Shown here: one piece after another, positions 34,598 through 44,887 of the stretch
Layout: every line of letters starts with the position of its first letter
Position numbering within the stretch: the first letter of the stretch is position 1
Source: Cylindrobasidium torrendii FP15055 ss-10
Lineage: Eukaryota > Basidiomycota > Agaricomycetes > Agaricales > Physalacriaceae
DNA length: 64,000 nucleotides
Assembly (NCBI GenBank): GCA_000934385.1
Contig: KN880509.1
Location: 1-64,000 of the forward strand
Direction: 5' to 3'
Translations under genes and position numbers: made by a program
The notes under the pieces: model-generated
Told to the model about the DNA's origin: nothing
Seen by the model: only the letters and a program-made list of their open reading frames with translations
The model's database searches: none

Positions 34598-34818
34598 ATT
34601 TTAGGCATTGTTGTGGAAATAGGGTGTTTGCATGATGGAGTATAGTAGCATTTGCAAACGACGTAGGGATTATTGAAACACGCACATCCACCACTCTTGT
34701 CCTGTATCGCTTGACCTTGAGCAGTCGACGGACTCCGCGCAAGTGTGACCATTCAGAGGCTCTGGAACTGCCACGAAAGGTCGAAAAAAATGTACAATCG
34801 CACCAATGCGTCAATATT

Positions 34819-34905
34819 AGCCCACCGCGAGGGTCGAACTCGCAGCCTTCAGATCTCGCTCGATGGATAAGAGTCTGACGCTCTATCCGATTGAGCTAGG
34901 CGGGC
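34819..34905 (-). tRNA. tRNA-Lys (CTT) with 13-nt intron
   Basis: On the minus strand: acceptor GCCCGCC pairs with GGTGGGC (one G-T), D arm TAGCTCAATCGG.TAGAGCG, anticodon stem TCAGA/TCTGA, and T arm CGAGTTCGACCCTCG. The anticodon loop is CTCTTA-A with anticodon CTT. A 13-nt intron (34855-34867 on the plus strand) sits between positions 37 and 38, the canonical nuclear site. The total is 87 nt, 74 after splicing. Confidence 0.95.
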
Positions 34906-35093
34906 GCCTGATAATTGAGTGTCTGGGGCGGCCAGGTCGGGGCAGGGTCCCATGCAACCAGAAACTGATTCCATTCACAAATAAATACATTGGGTGCATG
35001 CGCAGAGACTGTAGAGTAGTAGAGGTCCAAGAGGGATGTCGTATCTGAAGAACCTTTTAGCATCTCGTTCGACAGCGAACACGCAAAACGTAC

Positions 35094-35879
35094 CTAAGAA
35101 TCCGTATCCTCGACCTCTTCGATCTGCACACGTCCAGGTGTTGATGGCCGCGATGCATCTGACTGTGGTGGGGTCGCTAGCGCACTTGTCTTCGCATCCT
35201 CCTTCACGCCCTTCTTTGTTCCCTTCTTGCCCTTCTTCTTCTTGGGGAGATCCCATTCCCAGAACGGAATAAACGATTCGATAAAGCCAACGTCGGCAAA
35301 CAGATTGGGGAACACCCAAATTCCGGGGCTCGCCACGAGGACAGTGATAATGTAGAAGATGAGGCGCAGAATGGCAATGACGAAGAGGAGGCCCAGGAGG
35401 CCCAGCGCGCCAACGGAGAGGTACCACACACCCTGACGCATCACTGGTGGCCATAATGGGAAGCAAACGCCGGCGAGCATGACCACTACGAGCGCAACGC
35501 CACCGAGATAATTCGTCCATTGTGATCCTTCATAGAACCACGCGTAGTATTCGTCTGCCCCCCACAGCTGCTGGGGCACGACCTGTAGTGTCTTTGGAGA
35601 TTTCGCAGACGTTCCCGAAGGGCCACCGCGCTGCACACGGATGAAGAAGGCAAACTGGTGGACCTGGCGAAGTAATGCATGGGCACCCTCTTCGTTTTCG
35701 ACTTTTGGAACGCCCTTTTTCTTCGCGTACGCCGGAGTAAGGAGAGATTTGGCAGCGGATTTGCCTTTGAAGTAGTCCACGCGTTTCCCGTTCAGCGCGC
35801 CCGAACGCGGCTTGACATTGCCACGCAGGAAGTCAGCGACCTTTTTGATGTCGGCGGGTGCCTTTGCTTGTTGCTCCAT
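35094..35879 (-). CDS. SEC62: SEC62 translocation protein, 261 aa
   Basis: This ER membrane subunit of the Sec62/Sec63 complex supports post-translational import of secretory proteins through the Sec61 channel. It is a single open frame starting MEQQAKAPADIKKVADFLRG. The Sec62 signature region follows: RVDYFKGKSAAKSLL (around residues 33-50), then HALLRQVHQFAFFIRVQRG and ADEYYAWFYEGSQWTNYLGG. Two close membrane segments (VALVVVMLAGVCFPLWPP and a long hydrophobic stretch around residues 150-190) have the short Sec62 loop between them, then GIWVFPNLFADVGFIESFIPFWEW. The C-terminal tail is lysine-rich (KKKKGKKGTKK) and acidic at the very end, as in yeast Sec62. The length fits the family. Confidence 0.95.
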   Translation of the reverse strand: MEQQAKAPADIKKVADFLRGNVKPRSGALNGKRVDYFKGKSAAKSLLTPAYAKKKGVPKVENEEGAHALLRQVHQFAFFIRVQRGGPSGTSAKSPKTLQVVPQQLWGADEYYAWFYEGSQWTNYLGGVALVVVMLAGVCFPLWPPVMRQGVWYLSVGALGLLGLLFVIAILRLIFYIITVLVASPGIWVFPNLFADVGFIESFIPFWEWDLPKKKKGKKGTKKGVKEDAKTSALATPPQSDASRPSTPGRVQIEEVEDTDS

Positions 35880-37252
35880 TATTGTAGGATTATTCTAGCG
35901 GCGAGGGTATAGAGAAAGCCGAGGAAAAGACGGTGGTGATGGTTCGTGGGCAAACGTATGCGCACGCGTGTCACTTGCAGTGCCTCCCAATCCGGTGCGA
36001 TCAGCCATGCACGTGGTCATCATCCACCTCCTACTCACCCTCAGGACTCTTGTTGAAGGATGGTCAGCACGGATGGACTGCGCGCGATATTAGCACTCTT
36101 TTGAATGATATCGAATATCCCCGATGTGAAAAGCTAACCACCTTGAAGTTGACCTCAGCTAGTACTCGGTCCAATTTCAATACATGCAGGACTTCCAACT
36201 TCATGCCACTTCAAGGATTTGAATCCATCCACCATAAGCGCCAGGATTGACATTGACATATCCTTTCCGCCAAAGCACATCCAGCGTATTAGCTGTGGTC
36301 GCCGAAACCCAGCTGAACATGGAATAAGTATGCATGCATCGACTCGAGTAAGTATTCTTCTACATGACATTCTGCTCGCTTCGAGCCGATTCAAATGCCA
36401 ACATCTCGCCGCTAATCTCACCATTTACATTTTTCATTAGAACCACTATGCAACGCGAGTGTTGGTACCTGGAGCTGCTCTATAATTCATCCTTGAGTGC
36501 GATGAACATTTCACGACTAGTCAAAGCGTGTAATGTCGGCGTACAGCATACCAACAAATGCAGTGGCCGGCTGATAGCAAACCGACGCCGGAATACCGTA
36601 ATTCCAAGAAACATATCTGTACACTGCGACGGAAATCGCTCTCATCTATTGTCAGATTGAATCCAGGCGTGGGACAGGGAAGTTTCGAAGAGTGGCACGG
36701 GGCATACTTCGTGTTTGCCTCGATTTATTGGATCTAGTTGTAAGTAAATGCATTGGCCGCTGGATTGCGCGGAGATTTCAAACCAGTTGCAGACTAGTTG
36801 AGAGCCAGTGGATGAGTTGTGCCTTCAATCATGGATGGATGTCACGACCGGGCCAGTGCGCGCTGTCCACCGGCGCTCTTGATCGATCAAACACGGCGAC
36901 GGCTCAATTGCTTTGTTCTACGCCACCATGAGCCATACCACGCCGTGGTGGGATACCCACGCTACCCGGTGACAGCGTGGACTCCCCCAGCTAATTCTCT
37001 AATCTCCTTCTTGACTGAGAAGTCGCGTAATTAGCGAAAGCGAGCGCCTTTAACATCGAACTAGTGGAAAGTACATCTTTCCTACTCCGGACATCGCGGT
37101 CTTTGTACGAGTAGGGTCGCGGTGATTAGGTCCGGCGCTTATGCTGCCCAGACTCCATCCGGCAAGGGGCACATTCGCAGGCAGGCCACATAAAAGGCGT
37201 GGCCGCGCGTTTGAGGATTCCCCCTCGCCCACTCTTTCTTTCTTCAGTCGGC
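35880..37252. other. Intergenic
   Basis: About 1.37 kb with no recognisable gene, RNA or repeat. The short frames have no family features. Confidence 0.4.
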
Positions 37253-39527
37253 ATGCACTTTGTCTCGGTCTTGTCCGTTCTGGCCGTGTGCTCCTTCGTC
37301 TCGGCCTTAAAGTTTCCTACCCCAACGACCAACACAAAGCGGGGCGATGGTGGCTTTCTCACCACAGACAGCGAGGGTAGCCTGACTCTTAACGGGGAGT
37401 GAGTGGCTCGGGTCTGCGATGTGAATTTTTTTTTACTGATTGGTCTGTAGGAAGTACCCGTACATTGCATTTGAGGCGCATTGGTTGGCGACACTCTTCA
37501 ATGGTCGGTCTTGCGAAACCGCATCGCCAACACGAGGCTGAACACCCTCCCTTTATTAGAAAAGGACGTTGACAGTGTTCTCAAAGACTTGGCAAGCTTT
37601 GGAGTCACAAACGTTGTCGTCCCCGCGTACAACGGTATGCACCCCTCGATTTCCTTTCATTACAGACACCTCTGATGCGTATCACAAGTTGTGAACGAAA
37701 ACAACAAGCCCGGAGATGACGAGGTTGATGCAACCTGGCTCCAGCTTGTGAACTCGGATGGAAGCATCACCGTGAACGAGGGCGAAAACGGTTTCAAACG
37801 TCTCGACAAGCTCGTCAGCATTGCCAAGACGCACAACATCCGCATCGATTTCACCCTGTCGCACAACTACGATCCCCGCGCCGTCGTGGCCACTTCAAGT
37901 ACCTCCATTCACTTGTCCCTCCCAGTCATGCGCTAAACTTTGTTCTTCCTCCCAGGCAACCCTGGCACAGGCATCGTGGATGGCTTCAATACGACACGCC
38001 CCCGGAACTACTTGCGGAACGACTTTGGTATGTAAAATTAGTGAAACATACGTCGAGCGCTTTTTGAACAAGCATCAGGCGGCGTTGACTTTCTGAGCGC
38101 TAGCCTCGGTTCCAAAACTCATGATATTTTTACGAACGACAAGATCACCGCCAGCTACAAAGAAATCGTCAAGTGCATCGTCGAAAGATACAAGGACGAG
38201 ACAACCGTCGGCTCTTGGTATGTGTTTTGTCCCGGATTTGTTTCTTCTCCGGCTTACCTTTATGTAGGACACCACTCAAGGACGCTCAGTGCGCAACTTT
38301 CTTTCTGCATGCATTTGCGCCTCTGACTATATGTTGAAAAGATGTGGCGGAACCCTCGACAAAGATCCTAGCTGCAGTACAACCGTCATTTCCCAATGGC
38401 ACAACGACATCTCCGAATACATTGGGACACTCGACCCCAACCACATCGTTGTTGCAAGGTATGCGGTGTATTGCAGCCCTCGGCTAGGTGGTGGCTGATT
38501 TGATCCACTAGTTCGACAGGTTATGAATGCCCGGACTGTACCAAACTCTACAACGCACCACCGGCTCCCCAGCCATCGTCTGCGCCGGGCGCTACACGCC
38601 GCTCGCCCAAGAGCAGGAGCAAGGCCATCCTTGAGCGCCGTGAACGTGCGAAGCGCTCACGAGCTGAAGCTCGCAGGAACGAAATCCAGGCCGGGGATCG
38701 CAGCGGTGTTAAGATTCGTGGTCGATGGGTGTCCTCTGGAGGTATGTCGACTTGGATCATGAACATAGCCAGAAGCTGACGAGTTTTCGCAGTGACTGGC
38801 CGTCAATCTAACCAAGTCGTTCCCGGTATCACTGACGGCTCATCCGGCGTCGACAGCGTGGACTTGGGCAACTCTGCTGCTGGCGCGCTCATTTCGTCGT
38901 ACTTGCCATTTGAACACGAGTATTTCGTGGACCAGGACAACACGGACATCGAGAACATTCGCAAGTTAGGCAATGAATGGATTCACAGGCAGGCAAGCAT
39001 TCGTGACCAGCTCAAGTACGTCAATTTCTCCTCTCTGACACTGGTAATAATGCTGAGTGACTTCTAGCAAAGCGAAGCCCGTATACATCACCATGGGTCT
39101 CCCCGTGTCCAACTTCTCCGACTTCTTTGTCTATGGGAATAGCTCCGTTAATTACATCGATTCCCACACTGGGTTAGCGGCGCGCCAGCAGAATGTCATT
39201 GGTGTTCCCACGAGCAGCCGTGATAGCCTGCTCCAGACATGGTTTTCCACTGCCGCTGGTTCGAATGTGCACCTCGTCATCCAAGGTGCTGGCGCAAATG
39301 GCGTTTCCTCGTCCCCTGGAACGTCGTACAGCAACGACAACGACTCGACTTCGTCCAGCGACAACAGTGACAGCACGACATCTTCCCCCAACGATGGCTA
39401 CAACATTGTCGCAAACGGGTATGTCGCTTGACTGTATTCATGGACAGAAACTCACCTTTCCTCTAGCAACTCAGACAGTGGTGCTCAGAACATCATCCGA
39501 CAGGCCTCAATCAACCTCATTGGCTAG
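37253..39527 (+). CDS. Secreted GH5-like protein (mannanase-related), probably catalytically inactive
   Basis: A signal peptide (MHFVSVLSVLAVCSFVSA) precedes a (beta/alpha)8 glycosidase-like chain in about ten exons. Recognisable parts are KYPYIAFEAHWLATLFN|EKDVDSVL (the GTNAYWLPTL-like start), NVVVPAYNVVNENN, LDKLVSIAKTHNIRIDFTLSHNYD, and NDKITASYKEIVKCIVERYKDE. In relatives the acid/base segment reads W-E-L-A-N-(D/E)-P-R-C. Here splicing gives W-T-P-L-K-D-A-Q-C. The nucleophile region (KPV-..-E-.G) reads KPVYITMGLPV and holds no Glu. A lysine/arginine-rich insert (ATRRSPKSRSKAILERRERAKR...) followed by VKIRGRW sits after CPDCTKLYNAP. The end is ...NIIRQASINLIG, with no cellulose-binding module and no GPI tail. 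It may be a carbohydrate-binding or structural protein derived from GH5. Exon joins follow GT/AG and frame. Confidence 0.75.
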
Positions 39528-39959
39528 CTGCCGCACTGATGGTCTTACACGATACTTACAGACTTGCGACGAGAATCTACGGTAATCTTGTATGTTAACA
39601 TGCATCGTATTGGACTGCGGTTGAACATTTTTGCTATTTATTATGGTACCTACTGTTCCGTGCTTGGGAGTAGACGATTGATGCAGCTACGAATTCTTAC
39701 GGGGATGGCGTATGTACATCTCTAGGACTAATTTTTACGTTATGAAATGTACTTTCAATTTGCAGAACGATCTTTGGCTGTGGGGCTTGAGTCGGGTCAC
39801 ATGACTTGCGAGATCGCTTGCCTTCCTGCCTTCACGTTCCAACTTGAACTGTCAATATATGCCAGTTGTACGTTCTGTCGCCCTACAACCCCGCAAGGAG
39901 AATTCAACGATGCTGTTAGTGCGCACCGGCACACTGAGACCTCTGAGGCGATTGGCAAG
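39528..39959. other. Intergenic or 5' region
   Basis: Open frame continues from 39747 into the downstream gene without a family signal in this part; a tttgcag acceptor-like site lies at 39759-39765. Confidence 0.35.
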
Positions 39960-40547
39960 ATGAGGCTCGGAATTGCGCTGTATTGGATCGAAGACGATCC
40001 GGAGCACCCTATGCCATATTTCGACTGGGCACTGGTCGTCAAACAGAAAGGCGAATGGGATAACGAGCCGGCTACTGTCTACCAAATCCGCGGCGGCACA
40101 CCAGACGAGCCAAGCGGTTACCGACGATATTTCACCACCAAACGCCTGTTGAACGATACCTCATTTTCGGGGGTGGTGGATCTTGGGGTTTTGGACGCGG
40201 ACGGCGCAGCACTGGCAGAGCTAACAGACAAAATCGTGCGGGAACATCCCGCAGACCGCGACGCACCGGTGAATGCGGCACACAAGAGTATAGTTGGGCC
40301 AAGAGGGTGGACATGTGCGCGGTGGATTCTCGTTCTACTCATGGATCTCGAGGAGGTTGGCATATTCGAAATGCCACTAGAAGTGAACTGGCAAACCATC
40401 TATGTGTCGATAATCGAGCGCGGCCTTGTATTGCGGGATTTATGGGGGCACAACGGCCTGGAGACATATCCAATACTGCGACTAGTGCGTCTTACCTTTC
40501 CCTTTTGCATGGCTCGTCTGACCGTTGCTATTCAGGGAGCATTATAA
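39960..40547 (+). CDS. Hypothetical protein, DUF6914-like
   Basis: The start MRLGIALYWIEDDPEHPMPYFDWALVVKQKG leads into a domain that resembles fungal DUF6914: a hydrophobic strand, a short acidic loop, then DWALVV, followed by TVYQIRGG. A later W-T-C-A-R-W-ILVLLMDLEEVGIF matches the W.C..W segment of that family. The family function is unknown. A short intron (GTGCGT..ATTCAG, about 40493-40535) near the end may be spliced; both readings end at the same stop (GAL). The frame is open upstream to 39747, so the start is provisional. It lies between the GH5-like gene and the UNC93-like gene. Confidence 0.55.
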   Translation: MRLGIALYWIEDDPEHPMPYFDWALVVKQKGEWDNEPATVYQIRGGTPDEPSGYRRYFTTKRLLNDTSFSGVVDLGVLDADGAALAELTDKIVREHPADRDAPVNAAHKSIVGPRGWTCARWILVLLMDLEEVGIFEMPLEVNWQTIYVSIIERGLVLRDLWGHNGLETYPILRLVRLTFPFCMARLTVAIQGAL

Positions 40548-41056
40548 GGACTAGCAGAGAAATATTTTGTATACCTATCAACGCTGTGAATGACTGTACT
40601 GCTGTGCTACCTGGCTAGAGTCCAGATAAGACCTCTACGGAGCAATGCCAACGCACCACGACGGCCACCTGACCTCTTACCTGTAATCACGCCAATCCCC
40701 CAATGCTCGTCTCACCAGAGAGCACATATTGTATTGCATCAGCGCTCATCCTCATGCTAGTTCAACACGTGAGGAATAACACTGTGGATGGACGGTAAGT
40801 TGTTCTGACAGCCTAGCGGCAACGGTTTACTCTAACAGGTCATGCTCGGCCTGGATCCCGCTCGTGGTATTTTAAGGGGATGTGCGCAAAAATGTGCGCG
40901 AACTTCCCACTTCGTACGTGAACACAAAACCTTATGCAACCGTCAGATTCATAGTTCCCTTATCTTGGGTGGCAGAATGCAGCACACCCTAACTGAATTG
41001 GTGAACAGCCATCCATACGATGCCACTACTGTAGGCATGTCTTCCCCGTGAACTGT
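40548..41056. other. Intergenic
   Basis: No gene was recognised; this is the upstream region of the UNC93-like gene. Confidence 0.4.
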
Positions 41057-41064
41057 ATATAAGG
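41057..41064 (+). promoter_or_regulatory. Putative TATA box of the UNC93-like gene
   Basis: TATATAAG about 62 bp upstream of the ATG at 41126, in a suitable position for a fungal core promoter. Confidence 0.6.
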
Positions 41065-41125
41065 CGGACAGGCATGCTCTGCTATTATCGTGCAATCTCA
41101 GCATCCTCCCTCCTCCTTGTCGACG

Positions 41126-42824
41126 ATGGTCTCTCTTCCGATTCCAGGATGGTACCGCGGACCTATGGTCCAGGTGTTCATGCTCGGCATGGTCTGTTTC
41201 TGCACAGTAGGCATGTTCAGCGCACTTAACGCGCTGGGTGCTGGTGGTACGCAGGATATGTAGGTTTTTTTTTGACGTCGTCGCCGTCGTTATTGACGAT
41301 GCTTTCCTTTGCAGAGTGCTTGTCGACATATCAAACTCCGTTCTATATGGTGTCTTTTGCATTGCCGGATTTTTTGGAGGGTCGATCAACAACATCCTGG
41401 GCCATAATGTCACATTATTTATCGGTACACTCGGCTACATGCTTTATACTGGTAGCTTGTGGTGTTTCCAGACTCAAGGCTCGCGGTGGTTTGTTATCTT
41501 TGGAGGAGCAATACTTGGTTTTACTGGTGCGTTGAGGCCTATTGAAGGTTATCACTGAGGCACATCTTATTTATGCACGCATCAGCTGCTCTATTATGGT
41601 CTGCCCAAGGCTCTATCATGATGTCCTACCCCAAAGAAGAGGACAAAGGCAAGGCTATCGGGTTGTTCTGGGGTGTACGGGTTCCTTCTTTGCTCATCGA
41701 CCGTTAGTTTCTTATTGAATGCACAGCTCTTCCAAGCCGGGAATCTCATCGGCTCCATCATCGCGTTTTCCCTAAATCTCAAAAATGGGGGTTTAGATGC
41801 AGTCCAAACATCAACGTATCTGGCATTCATCGTCGTGATGGCATTCGGGACTTTCCTTACTTTCGCCATCCTCCCACCGTCCGAAGTTCGCCGCGAGGAT
41901 GGCACTCGTGTAGAGGCTCTATCAAAGACAACAGTCGCAGATGAAGTCACGGGATTCATCAGGTATGCGCACCAAGCGCCCCCGTGATGGATACTTACGC
42001 CTCCCAGTTTGTTGAAGAATCGCCAAATGCTCCTCCTCATCCCTCTGTCCTTTGCCTCCAACTTCTTCTACACGTATCAAGGTGCCATCTCCTTCGCGGT
42101 CTTCGATGCCTCCACTCGAGCGCTCGGTGGTATACTCTCTGCGCTCGCCTCGATTATCGGCGCCCAAATCCTTGGATGGGTCCTGGACATCAAGTTCCTT
42201 CGTCGACGCCAGCGCGCCTTCGTCGGGTTGGCTATGGTCAGCATAACCGTTATCGCGGTTTGGTCTTGCGGCATCGCATACCAGATGACCTTCTCGCGCA
42301 CGAATCCCATCGAGCCCAAATACAACTACAAGGATTCCAAGAATGCGGGGACGCCTCTTGCGCTGATATTCTTTTACTACATCATGGATGCATTCGTTCA
42401 AAGTATGGCGTACTGGACTATGGCTAGCTTGACCAGCGACAGTATGTGGTCGTTCCAATGTGGATCAAAAGCTGACAACCCATCTTAGCATTTACCCTTG
42501 CGCGCTTCGCTGGCTTCTATAAAGCAATACAGTGAGTCCATCTGTCCTTATCAAACATCTGTGACCTTATGTGTACTTAGATCCGGAGGTGCCGCCATCG
42601 CATTCGGCGTGGATGCCGTTGCAACGCCCTACATGAGCGAAGTCATCGTCAATCTAGTCCTACTTTTGGTCTCCCTCCCACTCACTGGAATCGTTATGTA
42701 CGGTATCAAGGAGCATAACGAGGACATAGTAGAGACAGAAAAAGTGCCAGGGAGTGCAGATAATGGCAAAGGGAGCCTGGAGGACAAGGAGATGGTAGAT
42801 GTGGAGACGCTGCCACGCCAATGA
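41126..42824 (+). CDS. UNC93-like / DUF895 MFS membrane protein
   Basis: This is a multipass major-facilitator-like protein of the UNC93/DUF895 type, common in fungi and with unknown substrate. Exons give MVSLPIPGWYRGPMVQVFMLGMVCFCTVGMFSALNALGAGGTQD (the family start: helix 1 with NALGAGG). VDISNSVLYGVFCIAGFFGGSINN follows, then GSLWCFQTQGSRWFVIFGGAILGFTAALLWSAQGSIMMSYP with the conserved AQG. KGKAIGLFWALFQAGNLIGS and FYTYQGAISFAVFDASTRALGGILSAL come next. The last helices include TPYMSEVIVNLVLLLVSLPLTGIVMYGI, and an acidic cytosolic tail (EDIVETEKVPG...) ends at 42824. The first 3' splice is TTTGCAG before GTGCTTG. It has about 11-12 membrane segments. The upstream TATA box suggests regulated expression. 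Confidence 0.9.
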
Positions 42825-43300
42825 AGCGTTTTTGATCTATTTCTCAAGCGGGTATGTAGGGCTTAGTATGGTAGGGCGGGTGCCGTGGACATGTTTAATG
42901 CATAACGACTATAATGTGGCGCCTATTCATTGACAAGCAAGAACAAACAGCGCAGATACAAATTTGGCACACTTAGATTGTTTCCTGCCACCATCGACGC
43001 AGTCTTTAGGGCTGCACTTGCCTGTCGGAATGTCGACTGCACAAGTAACGGAGCGATGGGAGACTGACTGTGTGGCTTCGGCTGCCTGTTCGACAAACAA
43101 ACTGGCCGTGATATTTAGATGAAGGGCGAGTTTCACTATCGAACGGACATATTCGCCACCGTGCGTTATCTACCTTATCCAGGTTGTTACTACGAAGTAC
43201 AACAGAAGCACAATGAAAACATTGTATAGCAAATATCCCTCTGCGCGATAAATGAGTTAAACCACCGCGACGGTTCTTCAGACCTCACTCTTCCACCACC
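42825..43300. other. Intergenic
   Basis: No gene was recognised between the UNC93-like gene and ArgJ. Confidence 0.4.
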
Positions 43301-44723
43301 ATGTCGAACGCGGCTAAGCGCCTACTATCCACAGTGACCATCAAGCCGACACCGTCCAAGGCTCACCACCATTCCCCCATTCCGTCATCATCGTTCCCAA
43401 AGGGCTACGCGTTGACTGGCGTCCATGCAGGAGTCAAGAAAATTTCTGGGGTACCCGATCTTGGCATTATCCTCTCAACCTCATCGAGGCCAACATCCGC
43501 AGCGGCATGCTTCACACGAAATGCGTTCAAAGCTGCACCCGTCGTCGTCTCGGAGCAAGTTCTTGCCGCGAACAACGGACGAGCCCGCGCAATCGTTTTG
43601 AACAGCGGCTGCGCGAACGCGGTCACGGGGAAGCAAGGAATGGAAGATGCATGGGCAATGGTCAAGGCCACCGACGCTCTCCTCACTAATCCATCCGTCG
43701 CGGACAACAATGATACCCTCGTCATGTCTACTGGAGTCATCGGCCAGAACCTTCCCATTTCCAAAATCCTCACCGCGATAAACTCGCAAACTCCCAAGAC
43801 GCTTCTCAATGACTTTGACGCCTGGGAACGAACGGCGAAGGCATTCATGACTACCGACACATTTCCCAAGCTTCGGGCGCATACATTCACTATCAATGGC
43901 GTCGAGTACCGAATGGCTGGCATTGACAAGGGCGCTGGCATGATTCACCCCAATATGGGTCCTCCGCGAGCAAGCACTGGCCAACTCCATGCAACGCTTC
44001 TCGGATGTATCGTCACTGACGCGCCAGTTTCGCCGGGAAGCCTGCAAAATGCTCTCACCTATGCCGTCGACCGAAGCTTCAACTCCATCAGTGTGGACGG
44101 TGATATGTCCACCAATGATACCATTATCGTTCTCGCCAACGGTGCCGCGTCGGAAACTGCAGCGGAGATTGACGAGGCGACAGATCCTGAGGCGTATGAG
44201 GCGTTTAAAGTTGAGCTCACTGCCTTTGCTATCGATCTTGCCAAGTTGGTTGTACGGGATGGAGAGGGTGCGACCAAATTTGTCACCGTCACTGTCAAGA
44301 ATGCCGCTACCTACGAGGACGCACACAAGATTGCATCACAGGTATCGACTTCTAACCTGGTCAAGACTGCGCTTTACGGAGAAGACGCCAACTGGGGACG
44401 CGTTTTGGCGGCAACTGGCTCTGTTTCTTTGACTCGCGACTTGGACCCGACAACCGTGAGCGTGACCTTCATTCCCTCTGATGGCTCCGCTCCGCTCCCC
44501 GTGCTGGTTAACGGCGAGCCAGAGAAAGTTGACGAGACGCGCGCGAAAGAGATTCTGGTCCAGGAGGATTTCGAGGTCGAGGTGGATCTTGGCGCACTTG
44601 GAAAGGAAGAGGCTAGATATTGGACCTGCGACTTCAGCTATGTGCGTATCCCGTCTACATTCTCATGGCGGTCTAACCTTGCCTCAGGAATATGTGAGGA
44701 TCAATGGCGATTACCGCTCATAA
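43301..44723 (+). CDS. argJ: Arginine biosynthesis bifunctional protein ArgJ, mitochondrial, 458 aa
   Basis: This is glutamate N-acetyltransferase / ornithine acetyltransferase (EC 2.3.1.35 and 2.3.1.1). It recycles acetyl groups in the cyclic ornithine pathway in the mitochondrial matrix (yeast Arg7). Exon 1 is 43301-44641 and exon 2 is 44688-44723, with a GTGCGT..CTCAG intron near the very end. The N-terminal 30 residues are basic and Ser/Thr-rich, as in a mitochondrial presequence. Landmarks are KGYALTGVHAGVKK, AACFTRNAFKAAP, VLNSGCANAVTG, STGVIGQNLP, GIDKGAGMIHPNM, and the self-cleavage site HATLLGC, where the Thr becomes the N-terminal nucleophile of the beta chain. SFNSISVDGDMSTNDT, ANWGRVLAATG and the end YVRINGDYRS follow. 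All are intact and the length is normal. Confidence 0.96.
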
Positions 44724-44887
44724 GCTCTGGAGTATACAATATGTTCGTTGCTTGTATATACGCCATAGGTATACGGCTATAGAGCTACATTCAACCCTGT
44801 CACTGAACGGGTGGATGGACACCGGATATAAGAAACTTTGATCGCCAATCTTGCCATCCAACCACCTACTCCGCCTCTCTTTTTTCC

